NCBI RefSeq assembly: GCF_047663525.1
Contig: NC_092597.1
Coordinates: forward strand, 24,886,501-24,950,500
Source: Anas platyrhynchos
Taxonomy: Eukaryota; Chordata; Aves; Anseriformes; Anatidae
Reading direction: 5' to 3'
DNA length: 64,000 bases
Made by a program: the position numbers and the translations under genes. Position 1 is the stretch's first letter. Each line of letters begins with the position of its first letter. The notes below the pieces were generated by a model. The model searched no databases. It was not told where the DNA came from and saw only the letters and a program-made list of their open reading frames with translations. Shown here in pieces: positions 15,161 to 27,916 of the stretch.

Positions 15161-18100
15161 TCAAAGGGCACTTTGGTCTCTGATGAAGGCAGTCCTCTCG
15201 TTGTGGGCCTCGTACTCCTCACCGTCCGACTCGGAGGGGCCCTCCTCCTGCCAGATGTCGGAGGGCAGCCCCTTGTAGGAGATGATCCCGCTGTCCAGGG
15301 CGTAGACCTTCACGCCCCGCAGGCTGAAGCCCGAGCGCGCCTGCAGCACCAGGAAGACGGTGACAAAGATGATGACGATGAAGACGCAGCTGAGGCTGGC
15401 GATGAGGATGGGTAAGTTGGCCGCGGGGGGGGCCTCGGCCGGCCCCTCGCCCTCCGCCAGGGCGGGGGACGCGCGGCTGCTCTGCGTCTGGTGGGAGCAG
15501 GAGAGGTCCAGGCTGCTGAAGTGTGAGTGTGCGGGGCAGGTCAGGCACTGGTTGGGGCCAGGCCCCGCGCAGGTGGCGCAGGAGGGGTGGCAGGGCAGGC
15601 AGAGGTGGGGCGCGATGGGCTCCACGCTGTTCTCCAGGTTGTAGTGCGTGCTCTGGACACCGGGCGCAAAGCCGGGGGGGCAGCGCTTCAGGCAGCTCTT
15701 CTGGTGCAGGTAGTACCCCTCCTCACAGACTGCGGGAGAGGCAGGGTCAGCACACCCGAGGCCCCCCCGTGCGCCTCCCCCCCCCCCCCAGGGCCTGGCA
15801 CTCACCCACGCAGGTCTGGCTGGGGGTCAGGGTCTTGCAGCCGCTGCTCTCCAGCTGGTTGGAGAGGCTGGGGGAGTCGGTGGCCGTCCCATACAGCACC
15901 AGCGTGAACTTGGTCAGCGTGCCTGAAATGAGGCAGAGTGAGGCCCACCGCCGTGCCGACAGGACGGGAGCAGGGGGAGGGCTTGTGCCGGCCCCCCCAC
16001 ATGTACACCAGGCACTGGAGTTGCTCCCGCTCCCACATTAGGCTCAGGGTGAAGCCGTGAGCCCCCCCCTACCATAGTTGTTGGCGTCACTGGTGTTCTC
16101 GATCTCCAGCAACCAGTCCCCGGAGGGGTCCTCATCCCACGAGTGCGTTGTCATGAAGGCCCAGTCGTTGAAGCCATCAGCTGAGTAGTCATGGGGCCTG
16201 GGGAGAGAGGTGCAGGTTGGCATCCTGGGGACCCACCTGTGCCAGCTCTGGAGCATCCTGCGGCCCCGTCAGCTACCTGGAGGCCAGCAGGGTGGAGCGG
16301 GTGCCCATGGGGCTGACAAGGTGGATGGCGAGGTCCCCCCGACGGTTATAGGACAGCGTCAGCCTGGCCTGCGCATGCTCCAGCCGGCTGATATAGTTGG
16401 CCTTCCCCAGGCAGGCATCTACTTTCCGCCGTACCTCCAGGCGTTTCCCGATGTCCCTGCCAAGGAATGGCAGGAGTGAACCCAATCCCCCCTTACGGAG
16501 GCTGCAGCAGGACACCCTGGACCCGCTCCCCGCTGCAGGGCCATGCGCATACTCCAGGGGTGTTCAGCTGCTCTCCGGCCCTGCACCGAGCGGTGCCACG
16601 AGCAGGCAGTGGGGCTGGAGAGTCACACAGCGGCTGCCGGCAGCTCCCTGCCCTCTGACAGCAGCTCCCCGCCAGCACGGGGCGCAGGAAGCAGACGGCC
16701 GAGAGCAGCGCAGCCTTGCTGCCGCACGCGGCTCGCCCCAGGTCCCGGGGAGCCAGGAGCACGGAGGCTTTGCTCTGCTGCGTGCGTGCTAAATCACCGC
16801 TCTGTGCCAGCCATGAATGGGGCCTTTCTTCACCAGCCAGGGGCCAGCTCCACCCCTGCACAGCGCAGCCAGGGCTGGATGGGCACGGCCATCCCCATCC
16901 CCATCCCGCCGCTCGTGTGCGGCTGCCCAGGCACAGCCCCAGTGCTGGCACAGGGCTCTGGTCACAAGGGGCCGCCTGCTCGGGACGGGCAGGACCTGGG
17001 CCGGCGCCCGCTCGCTGGGGCTGGGTCCCAGGGGAACGGGGCAGGGCAGCAGGCGCAGTCGGGGCCCAGCCCCCCCATGCCCAAGGGCTGCCCCCCCAGG
17101 GCCCGGGACTGCCCCAGCTGCACACGAGACTGGGCAGACACTGCTGAGGCGGCAGCAGCCAAGTGGGAATAAAAGGAGCTTCTGTCTGACCCCTGAAAGC
17201 CCCTCTGTCTGACGATGGCTTGTGCTGGCTGCTCCCAAAACCACAGCGCGGACGCCTCCCGGCTGTGCCCGGCCCAGCCCAGCAGCGGTCAGCATCCAGC
17301 ACCAGACGGCCATGAGCTGCGCTCCCTGGCCCTGCCCCAGCCCCACAGGAGGGTGGCCCAGGGGACGCAGGGCTCAGGGCGCAGCTCAGCCCCAAGCACC
17401 CCCCCGCTCCCCACCTGGGGCCGAGCATCCCCCTGCCGACCCCAGCCCCTGCCGTCGCTGGCTGCTGGGCAGCGCCTGCCCGGGCTCAGCAGCCCTTACT
17501 TGGGCTCTGTGAGGACGTCGATGACACATTTCCTCTGCGGTCCCACCGTGGTCCAGTTCCTGGCCAGGCTCACCATGGCCCCGGCATCCAGCAGCCCGTA
17601 GCCGTAGGAGTGGCTGACTGCGGGAGGAGCAGGGTGAGCGCTGCCCCGCGGCCTCCCCGCCTCCCGCAGCCCCCACCCAGCACCCCGCTACCTTTGCGGC
17701 CGACCCCATTGGTGACCCAGTCGTTGGCGTTGAGGTGCGCCGGCTTCGAGGTCTGCACCACCAGGTGCTGCATGTCCCGCCACGTCAGGTTCTTGCTGCG
17801 GGGAGAGGCGAGGCTCAGGTGCCAGCCCCCGGCCGGGCCCAGCCCCCCGGGCTCGTGCGGAGCTCCCCAGCCTGGCCCCACCGTGCTCGGCCTTACTTGG
17901 CTTCCAGCGCAAGGGCGATGATGCCGGCAGCGAGGGGTGCTGAGGCTGACGTCCCCGTGTGGGACTCGGTGCACTTCTGCCTCAGGTCAGTCGTCACCTG
18001 CAAGGAAGGGCCCCGTAGGGGTTGCTGTGCCCCCCCGCTGGCTCAGCCCCCGCGCGCCCAGCCCCGCAGCCCCAGTGGGGCACTCACAATCTGCTTCTCG

Positions 18101-21100
18101 TTCTGGTTGCCACTGCTGTAGGTGGTGGCGAGGGTGGAGGAGCAGGCCTCGCTGTACCAGGGCACGTTACCGTACTGCGTGGTGCTGCTGATGGACAGCG
18201 TGTAGATGCTGTTGGTGTAACCGTCACAGTTGCAGCTGTCGTGCTCGCGGCCCCCGTTCCCGGACGCCCAGACGAAGATGGAGCCCAGCCCCCCTCGGCC
18301 CTAACAACAGAGGCAGAGTGAGGACGGGTGCCCACACATCGTCCCACGGCACAGCAGAAGGTGCCATGTGGGAGCCAGGGCACGAGCAGACAGCCCCGGC
18401 CCCACAAAGCTTGGGTCTGGGTCAGGAAGACCGAGCAGACACCAATGGGGCCCCAGGGATGCTCCCAGCTGGCTGCTGGCCTGGGCCCCGGCACAGCCAT
18501 GCCCTGCTGCTGCCGAGTTACAGGACGAGGCGGACAAGGCAGCTCTGCAGAGGCAACACAAGCAGGGGACTTTCCAAGAACCGGTGCCTTTTTCTGCTTG
18601 GCTGGCTACAAGGGGTTTGTGCGTGTGGGACTTGCAGCTGCCCGGCAGCCCTGTGGGAGCTCCACAGCGTTCCCAGCCGGCTGCTGAACCCCTGAGCGCC
18701 ACGGCTGCACTCACAGCGTGTATAGCAGAGCTGGCACGGCACAGCAGGGGGATTCGCCAGCACACCCCACACAGCGCGCCAGCATTTCCGTGCAGGGAAT
18801 CCCAGGCAGAGCACAGCACAGCTGAGCCACGTGGGCTGCGCCGCAGCCACACCACGACGGAGCTGACAGCAGCTGAGGACAGCGAGGGGAAGGACAGGCG
18901 GAGGCGAGGGCGAGCAGCTGGCATGGAACAAGGCAGAACCAGAACGGGGTTCCATAGAGGAGGGAGGGACGGTCCCTGCACCAGTTCCCTGGGAACTTCC
19001 TGAGCAGAGAGCATGGGTGGCCGGGGGAGCACCCTGCGCAGGAGGAGCCCTGACTCAGCCATTGCTCAAGAAGAACCAGAAAAACCAACAGAGCCTGATC
19101 CCAGAGAGGGCTGGAAGACGATTCACGGTGGGACGGCCGACACAGCCGGGACAGCCCAGCCACCCAGAGCCACGGGACAGGCGCTGGAGCTCCGCTGGAA
19201 CCTGGCAAACTGCTGCTCACCTGGCTGACTCCCCGGAAGAAAGCCTCCTCCGCCAGCCGGGCTGGGCCATCCACAGTCTTGCCGTCGTCCTCTGGGCCCC
19301 AGCTGGCACTGTAGATGTGGATGTGGTTGGGATTGAGGCCCAGCGAATGGGCCTCCACTGCATCAGTCACCTCCCCATCCAGCATGCGCACGCCTAGGGC
19401 CAGAGAGCAGATGTCACAGGCGACGGGGCTGGGCTGGGCGGCCGCGCTCCGCAGGGCAGCGGTGCCACTGGGGACGGCTCCGCGCCTGCTGCCGGCCCCT
19501 GCCGCGGGCTGCCCGCTGCCTTGGCAGCAGCGCCGAGGTCGCAGGCACCCGCGGGGCTGAGCGCGGGCTCTGCACTGGCTGCAGGACGGGGCAGCACCCA
19601 CCTCCGATGCGTGCATTGTAAGCCACGCCGACACCGCAGATCCCATTGTTGGCCACAGCAGCGACTTCCCCGGCACAGCGCGTGCCGTGCCTGCAGGCAG
19701 AACAGCACCAAGGGCACTCAGTGGGGAGCGAGGAACACGGCGCTGGGAACCAGCCGGGGCCAGGGGGCAGCGTCCAGGCTGCCTCCACGCCACCCCTCCC
19801 CACACCAGGCTGCCAACAAAGCCCTGCTGAGCGCACCCCGCGGAGGGGCACCGCAGAGCTCTGGGGCAGGGGGCACTCAGCAGTCTGCTCCCATTCTAGG
19901 CAGCCCCAAGGGACGCAGCTCGTGTCAGAAAGGGAGGCAGGGGGTTTCCATGGGGCAGAAGTGCCATCACCCCGGCACCCTCCCAAAATCTTTAAGGGCT
20001 GATGGACCTCACCTGTTGTCATTCATCTGAGTGTAACGGGGCTGCGGGTCTGGGTCCTGGTCGTTGACATCAAAGCTTGCCCCTGGATCCTGGAAGGCAG
20101 AGCTGGCAGTCAGAGGTTGCGCCCTGGCCAGCAGGCCCTACTGCCCTGGGGCCATGCCTGCACCGCGTGCCCCAGCACAGAGCCAAGCAGGGTGCGGGCT
20201 CCAGTCCCACCACCACTGCTGCCCCCACACCCCCACAGCAGGCACAAGCCCTGTGCCATGGGGCTCTGGGGATGCAGTGAGCAGACACCAGCCCCTGCAC
20301 AGGCTCCTGTGCACTGCCCAGGGATTGCCCCACACTTACGTAGTTGGCCTCCAAGTCAGGGTGGTTCTTCTCGATGCCATCATCCAGGATGGAAACCACG
20401 ATGCCCTTGCCCGTGTAGCCCTGCTCCCAGGCCTGACGCACATTCAGGTCCCGCTGGTTGGTGTTGTACTGCCAAAAGAAGCCCTGATGTCAGCTATGTC
20501 CAACTGCTGGAGCTGCAAGCGGGGTGTGCGGACCGCTCCAGACCCATCTGTAAAGGCAGCCTTTGCCCTGCTCTCTGCTGTGCCCACGGGAGTTTTGCAC
20601 AGAGCATGGGGCTGAGGAGAGCGCTCAGAAATGGGGCTGAGTCCCAGAGGGTGCCCGCGTCCCACAGCCACAGCTCCCTGTGCCAGCACCCGGGCTCGGT
20701 GCAGGGGCAGGCAGCGCATGCACAGACCCAGCTTGAGACAGGCAAGGGGCAGCTGCCCCGACTGCCAGCGCCACAGCAGGGCACGTGCATCCCCTTCCCC
20801 AGTGACACAACGTAGGGCTGCGGCCTCAGCCCCCTTCCTCCCCCTCCTCCTCCTCCCCAGCCTGGCTGGGGGCAGCAGCCTGCCAGCCCTCCCTCGGGTG
20901 CCACCCCCCCCCCAGCACTCACCAGGTACCACTGCTGGGGGAACTTGGGGTCGGTGGGCTCCATGAAAACGTCTCGCTTGGTCCTGCGCTTTGCCACCTG
21001 CTGCTCCAGCCAGTGCACCTAGGGCAGGAGGTCATGGGGCTCCCGTGGCTCCTGCCTGCCCTCCTCCCACCCGTGCCCTCCAGGGAGCCGCCAGCACCTC

Positions 21101-24100
21101 CCCACATCGGCATCGCCGCCACCGCATCCCAGGGGCCCGCCAGCCCCGGCTCCTCCCGGCCACCCCGCCCGCTGTGCCAGCCCCGCCGCCACGGCCCCGC
21201 TCCAGCGGAGCAGGCAGGGCAGGGCACCGAGCTCTGCTGAGCAGCAGGAGCCCGGCAGCCGCCGGGCCACGCGCCCATTGTGCAGGGCTCAGGGCACCAG
21301 GTGAGCGTGCCCGGCCCCTGGGCCGCAGCCAGGGCACGGTGATCGCCGCCGCCCTGCCCCGCCGCCGGCCGCCACGCTGCACCTACCTGCGGCTCCCGCG
21401 CCAAGCGGCTGTGCCAGGGCTGGTGGGGAGACAGGGAGCGCTTCACCACGCCGCGGTGCCGAAAGTGGTAGTAGTCACCAAAAATCTGGAGGAGAGAGAG
21501 GAGCAGGATGGACGCGAGAGCACAGCCTCCCCGGTTCTGTCCCTCCTAGCAACCTGCACCCTAGGGCTGCCCATGGCACCCCTGCCCCGGGGGCAGTAAG
21601 TCCCACATGGCCCCACAGAGCTGCTGCCCTGGCAGGGAGGGCGCTGGTTTCTGACCCGTGTAGGTCCTGGGACGTGACCGACCCCAGCAGAGCCCAGTGG
21701 GGTATCACACAGGCCTTTCTGCCCACCCCCCCCGGGAGGAGGCAGCACTGGCCAAGGAGCCGGGCAGAGCCCCATGCACAAGGGGGTGTCTCTGGGGAGG
21801 GACAGGACGTCAGCACAGCCCCAGATGGCCCAGGAGGCCGCACAGCCTCCCCGCGGGTTATTTTTAAACCCTGAAGCCCTCTCCAGTCCTGCCATTTCCT
21901 CATCCCCTCCTGCACGTCCCGGAGGCTGGCCTGGCCGCAGCAGCCCAGCCCTCCCAGCCCAGCCGCCTGCTCAGGGTGGGAGAGGAGCCGCGTGCCCCCG
22001 GCCCCCTGGGAGCTGCGGGCAGGACCCCCCCACCCGGGCTGGCGAGGGCTACACGAGCACGGGGAGGGGACATCCATCCCTCTGCCCACTCCAGACTCTC
22101 AGACTGAGGCAAAACAACTTGGTTACCTTTAAGGAAAGCCCAAAAGCTTATCAGAGCCCTGCAGATGTGACACGGTCCTGGCCACCATGCAGCCAGCCCA
22201 CAGCAAGCGGGGGGAGGAGAGGAGCCCTGCCCAGCCACGAGGCACCCGCAGCCCCAGGGCAGCCATCCCAAGGTCCCTCAGTTTGCCCAGGTGCTCTGCA
22301 GGGTGCGGGAACACATCCCCAACCCGCAGCAGGGCCAGTGCCACCCCTGCTCCTGCCCAGTGGCTGAGTGCCGGCAGCACAAACCCCTGCCCAGAGGAGC
22401 AATCGCCTCCCCCCGTGCACCAGCCCACGGGCAGGACTGGGAACGGGCTCAGCTCGTGGCAGCCCCGTGCTGGTGGCACAGGACAGCAGGAGCAGGACAG
22501 CAGGGGCACAGCTCGTGCCCACGGCTCTTTGCCAGGCCGGTGCACCGGACCCCGCTCCCTTCTGCGTGCCTGCCCCTGGAGCGGGCTCCGCGGCGGGCAG
22601 GGAGCTGGTGGCAGGGACAGCGCAGTGTGCGAGCGAAGCCACGCTGTGCCAGCCGGTGCTATCCAGGGGAGCCACAGCTCACAGCTCACCCCGAGGCACG
22701 GTGCCCGTGACGTGGGGCCTCGCTCCCTGGCACCGACCGGCAGCCGGCTGCTGCTCCTGCCTGCAAGGGCAGCTCCGCACCCCCAGGGCCCCCAGGGTCA
22801 CGGGGGGGCACATCCCCGCGGGGCTCTGTGCCCCCTGGTCCAGCCCGGGATGCCCAACTGCTCGTAGCACCTGGGGCTGTGCTGGGGTGAGAAGCTTCCG
22901 CGCCAGGCTGGCTCCCCCAGCACCCTCACCCCTCCAGGGCCACGAACAGAGCCCCGATTGTTCTGCCAGCAGATCTGGGCTCTGCCCGCTCACTGGGCTG
23001 GATTAGGTCTGCACACATGCTGCGGTAGCAGCCAGGAGCCGGCCAGCCCACATGCTGACACCCTAATCCCCCGCAGTCCCTGTCCTCAGCAAGGGCAGAG
23101 CCGCCCCCAGCCCCGCGCGTCCCCGTGACACCCACGAGCTGGGTGGCAGCGCTGACCCCATGGGGAACGGTGCCAGCTCACCCCATCGGTCCCAGCAGCC
23201 GTGCCTCCCCCCGTCACTGCCCATCTCCTGCTCAAGCCTGCGCCTCCCGTGCCCCTTTCACTGGGCGAGTGGCCATGAGTTACAGCAAGGCCCCAGCACC
23301 TCCAGCCAGCTGCCAGACCCCACTTGCCCAGGGGACTCCAGTGCTGCGGCCGCTGCCCGCCAGGCTCCGCTGGCAGGGAGGCCGCCAGCCCGGCGTGCCT
23401 CTGCGGACAGCGCCCAGGCACCACGCGGAGGCCAGGAGCCTTCTAGATCTGGACCCCGGGGGCCTCTCCCTGGGGCAGGGCCAGCAGCGCCCGCTCCTCC
23501 CCGCCTCCTGCCACATCCTGTCCCAGCCGCACCAGCTCCCCAGGCCCCGCGCAGACACCCCCGGTGGGGAGCCGGCCCCCAGGCCAGCCTGGCCTCGTGC
23601 CTCAGCGCAGACCCTGGGACAGGCTCCAGGACAGGAGAAACGTGCTCGGGCCCACACCCCCTGCTGCAGCCTGAGCTGACGGCTCGCTACAGGGGTCGTG
23701 CTCCTGCTCCACCAGAGCTCAGCAGCTGGCAGGGCCAGGGAAAGCTGCCAGCCTCTGGCTGCAGGGCAGGTGGTGGGTGCTGCCCAGCCAGACCTTGTGC
23801 TGAGCCTCCCGACACAGCCCCAGGCTCTCCAGCACACCGTGGGGCATCCCCAGGCAGGCAGAGATGTGGCCACAGAGCTTGGTGCCTCCTCGGCCCCGGC
23901 CCAGGTCCCAGGGCCCCACGGCAGCAGACAGGGCGGGTACAAGGGCAGCACGGCAGAAAATGCCATGGTGGAGGGCAGCTGAGCCCTGTGCCCCACTCCC
24001 AGCAGACTTGGCAGAGACCTGGCCCAGCAGGACATGCCCAGATCTCCTCTTATAGAGCAGGAGGCATCCCTGTCCAGCACACACCCTGGAGGACTTGGGG

Positions 24101-25289
24101 CTCTCCGACCCAGAGCCCTGCTGCCCGCACAGCTGTGCCAGGGCTGCTCTCGGGCAGCAGGATGAGGCACCCGCTGGCTCCCGCAGCAGCCACCCTCCCC
24201 ACGCTCCCAGCAGCTGGCTCACAGCGAGGTCCTGACACCGCAGCCATGAGTTGTGCAACTTCCTCTGGGATTTCACCCCTTGCTTCCTGCCAGACCAGCA
24301 TGGCCCGGCGCACTGCCTGGCTCACGGGGCTCCGGGACAGCGGGGTCACAGCACCGCAGCTCCTCACAGCCCCGGCATCCTCACTGCACGGCGGGGCACC
24401 GGCAGAACCACGAAGGCTCTGCCTTGCTACAGCTTTGTGGGGGCTGTCCCGGAGCCAGCCCCCTGCTCCACAGACCCATCAGGCCCCTGGGGCAGCAAGC
24501 TGGGCCTGAGCTCAAGAGGTGCTGGCCAGCCAGCAGGGACAGGACACGGCAGGGCCACACGTCCTGCCCACGGCACTGCAGAGCACAGCACCACCCCTGC
24601 ACTGGCTGATGGCAGAGAAAGCCGAGAGCGGTGGGGGCCTGCTGACACAGGGCTTGTGAAGGGCAGCTCTAGGGCCAAGGACACATGGCTGCTGTCAGAA
24701 TCCCTCTGCTTCAGCGGAGCCCGGAGGCTGCGCCACGCTCAGGCACCGCTCGCCATGGGGAGCACGGGCAGGATCTGGGAGATTAGGAGCCCTTCCCTCC
24801 TCCATCCACGCGCAGTTCTCCCAGCTGCCTCGCCCTGAGATGGGCTTTTCCTCCTTCCACCTCCAGCAGGCAGAGCATGCCGTGCCATGCCATGCCATCA
24901 GACTGTTGCTGACGGGGAGGCCGTGGATCCTTCCAGCCACCACCAGCACCGTGGGTGCCGGGCGGCTGCAGTGAACCAGCACAAGCACAGGGGCCCAGCC
25001 CCCCAGGCAGAGCCACCCGCCGGCAGTGGGGCTGAGCCCAGCCCCTGCCAGCAGGAGCAGAGCCAGCGGGGACACAGCTGCTGTGAGGAGAGGGAAGCGA
25101 GGGACTTACCGGGCCCAGGTTGAGGAATCCATGCTTCCTGGCCAGCCTGTCAGCCTCCTGGGGCCCCGCAGGGACGAGCACGGCCCAGGTGTTGGTGTAA
25201 ATACGCTGGGCCAACACCTCTTGGGCCAGGAGAACAAAGGCAACCAGCAGAGTCCAGAGCAGGAGCAGCGAGCAGGGCCTCAGATCCAT
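15161..25289 (-). CDS. FURIN: Furin proprotein convertase
   Basis: Calcium-dependent subtilisin-like endoprotease of the trans-Golgi/endosome that cuts precursors after R-X-K/R-R. Fifteen coding exons: 25289-25110, 21485-21387, 21018-20923, 20468-20340, 20089-20013, 19690-19602, 19393-19221, 18300-18088, 17997-17897, 17795-17692, 17617-17500, 16456-16277, 16197-16073, 15922-15806 and 15729-15161. Sum 789 codons plus stop (human 794). Order: signal peptide ([12 protein letters not shown]...), prodomain ending RRTKR108, catalytic triad Asp154 (SILDDG), His195 (RHGTRC) and Ser369 (HTGTSAS), oxyanion Asn in SGNGG, P-domain, Cys-rich region, one transmembrane helix ([14 protein letters not shown]), cytoplasmic tail. 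The tail keeps the YKGL sorting signal and an acidic serine cluster ([10 protein letters not shown]), the CK2/PACS-1 type site. The 3.6-kb intron 21486-25109 shows no further gene. Confidence 0.97.
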
Positions 25290-26379
25290 CAGAGTATCGG
25301 GGTTCCTCTACCAGCAGCACAAGGGTCCAGGCAGCGGCAGGACCGGCGTCCGCCCGTGTCAGTGCCTCGCGGCCCCGCTCTGCCCCGCCGGCCCCCGCTC
25401 AGCCCGACACACCATGGGGACGGAGCTGCGGGCGTGGAGCGGCCAGGACAGCAGCACAACCTGCAGGGAAACGGAGAGCGGTCAGAGCCGGCCAGGACAC
25501 TCTCCTCGCCCACGGGCCACGCTGGGGGCTCTGCTGGCCGCAGGCAACACAGCGCCCTGCTGGCCCCAGGGCTGCCCACGGGGCTCTGCAGCGGCCGGCC
25601 CCAGCACGGAGCTGCTGTTTACCTCTCCTATTGCCCAATGTGTACTTATGCTTTGCGCTTGCAAACACAGGAGGCAGACCAGGAGGGGAGCCGGGTGCAG
25701 GAGGTGAGGAAATGGAGGCCGTACCTCTCGCTGCTGGGGCTGCTGCAGGCAGGAGCCCCTTCCCCAGCCCAGAGGGGTCGGTCTGGGCACGGAGCTCTGA
25801 GCAACCAGGAGGGTTGGTGCCCCAGGCTGCGGCTCCTGCCCCCAGAGGGAAGCGCTGGCAGCGAGCTGCACCCTGCTGTGCCTGGGGCTGAGCTGTGGGC
25901 TGTGAGCAGGGGCCAGGCCCGGACAGGCTGAACACGGGGAGCTCTGGGCACAGCAGGGTGCTTCTGGGGCTACCGGGACATGTGGGGCACCAGGACAGAA
26001 CCTCATTAGCTGCAGCAGTAATGAGGGGTGAGAAGGAGCAAAGCCAGCGAAAGCCTTTGCTCCCTGGTCTGCAGAGTCCAACCCCAGCACCTCATGTGCC
26101 AGCCATGGCCCCAGCTGCGCCTGGCAGCAGCGCCCTGCCTGTCACCGCACTGCCCTTCCCCAGGAGCACAACGTGCTGACACCGCTCTGACTCATCCCCA
26201 AAACTGAGAGGAAACGGGCGCAAGAACCGGGAAAGGGGTCCCCGTCACCTCCGGCAGGCACAGCGCAGCCAGGAGATACCCGGTGGGGACAGGCCAGAGG
26301 TGGCCCTGCCACGGCACCCAGAGCGGCGAGCACCCACCGGAGGCTGCCCCAGTCCCGGGCCGTGCCGTGGCCCCAGTCA
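25290..26379. other. FURIN 5' flank/intron, nothing coding seen
   Basis: Sequence between the first coding exon and the CpG island. The coding exon must begin at an acceptor; a possible one is the TAG at about 25311-25309 on the minus strand, leaving a short leader before the ATG. A TGACTCA (AP-1 type) heptamer lies at 26188-26194. No coding potential was recognised. Confidence 0.4.
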
Positions 26380-27760
26380 CGGCTTCCAGCGGGGAAGGCT
26401 CCCTGAGCCCCGGGGACGGGAAGTGACGGGTGGCCAGGACACGCTGCCCAGCACGAGGGGACGCCCCGCACCACGGCACGGCCCCGCGCCGGCCCCTCCC
26501 GAGGGTCCCCGGGCCCCGCGGTCCCCCCGCGCTCCCGGCGGGGCCGCTCCACGTGCGAAGCCCGGCCGGCCGCAGCGCCCTGCCCGAGCCCGTGCCCGTG
26601 CCCGCCGGCGGGGGGCTGCCGGCCAGGCGCTGCGCGGTGCCCGCGGGCAGGAGCGGGGAGCGGACGGGGCCGCGCTCCGCCCCCGGAGCCCGCAGCCCCG
26701 GAGCGATCGCGCCCGGCCCCGTGCCGGGGCTGCCGGAGCCCGGCTGCCGCAGGCCGCGGCACGGCGAGCCCGGGGCGGCCGCACGGCTCCCCGCGGCCCG
26801 GCCCCAGCCCAGCACAGCCCCGGCTGCGGCGCCTCGGCCGCGGGGAGCGGCCGCCGAGGGGCACCGGGCGGCACCGGCAGCGGTACCGGCAGCTCCCCGC
26901 TCCCCGCTCCCGGCCGGGCGGCCCCGCGCGTCCCGCCCCAGCTGTCAAAGCCCGGCCCCGGCCCCGGCCCCGGCCCCGGCCCCGGCCCCGGCCCCGGCCC
27001 CGTTCCCGGTCCCGGCCCCGGCCCTCACCGCGGCGCCGCCCGCTCCCGTCCCGCCGGCCCGGCCCTTCTGGCGGCGGCGCAGCGTCACGGCGCGGGGCAG
27101 CCCCGAGCGCCCGCCCCGGAGCCGGGCCCGGCCCAGGCAGGGGCGGCGGGGCGGCCGCGGGGCCGCTTGTTTACAGCTGTCAGCGCCGCCCCGCCCCGCC
27201 CGGCCCCGCGCGGCCCCGCTCGGCTCGGCCCGGCCCGGCCCGGCTCGGCCGCCGCTCCGCCGGGCGCCGCCGGATGCCGTCACCGCCGCCCGCCCCGCCC
27301 GCACCGGCGCCGCCGCCGGGTCCCGGGGCGCCGCCACGGCCGCAGCCCCCGCCCGGCCCCGCCGCCGCCGCCCGGGGGCTCCCGGGGCACGGCCCCGCCG
27401 CGGAGGGCGCCCGGCAGGCGGCTGCTCCGCGCCCCCGGTGTGCGGGAGCCGCCGGGCCCCGAGCGGCTCGGCCCGGCCCGGGGAGCGGGGGGGGGCTGGG
27501 AGCGCCCCGGTGCGGCCCCGGGCAGGCACCGAGCGGCCCCACGGGGAAACCGGCCGGGGGCAGCCACGGGGCCGCGGCAGCGTTCGGGCTGCAGGGCACC
27601 GGGCACAGCCCCCGAACGATCCGGGAGCCAGGGGAGAGGCGAGAAGCGACCGGCAGCCGGCCCCGCCGTGCTGCTGCCCCGGCACCCACCCGCTGCGCTG
27701 CCCACACGGGGTCTGCGTGCCCAGGAGCGGTGCGAAAGGCAGCGCGAGAAAAAAAGCATC
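26380..27760 (-). promoter_or_regulatory. FURIN: CpG island, likely FURIN promoter and non-coding exon 1
   Basis: Extremely CpG-rich block upstream of the first FURIN coding exon. On the minus strand a good donor, CCGCG|GTGAGGG, puts a candidate exon end at 27029. Human FURIN likewise starts from non-coding first exons with alternative promoters. Many GC boxes are present. Which start sites are used here cannot be told by eye. A long open frame across the island on the plus strand is compositional only. Confidence 0.55.
26954..27001 (-). repeat. Hexanucleotide repeat, 8 perfect GGGGCC units on the minus strand
   Basis: Plus strand reads GGCCCC eight times without interruption. Degenerate copies continue to about 27023. 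Read in the FURIN sense it is (GGGGCC)8, starting about 27 bases downstream of the candidate exon-1 donor, so it would fall in the first intron if that donor is used. Such arrays fold into G-quadruplexes. Confidence 0.9.
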
Positions 27761-27902
27761 AGAGCCCCGACTGACCTGAGTCCTGAGCCTCAGAAGGCGC
27801 CTGGCGAAGCCCGGGGTGGGAGCGGGACGCACATCTCACGGAAAGGAAGTCACCCAGATATCATGATCGAGATATGAAGCGTTAGCAATCGCACAGGAAA
27901 CA

Positions 27903-27916
27903 GTCACCTTGGTAAC
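27903..27916. promoter_or_regulatory. RFX X-box consensus
   Basis: GTCACC-TT-GGTAAC matches the palindromic X-box GTNRCC(N0-3)RGYAAC bound by RFX factors. It lies just beyond the FURIN CpG island in an AT-richer patch. Its target gene is unknown, and FURIN is the closest promoter. Confidence 0.4.

Noticed and set aside
26300-27877. 525-codon open frame on the plus strand through the FURIN CpG island
   Set aside because: Pro/Ala/Arg/Gly-only composition, overlapping long frames in other phases and no family resemblance. It reflects the lack of stop codons in very GC-rich DNA.
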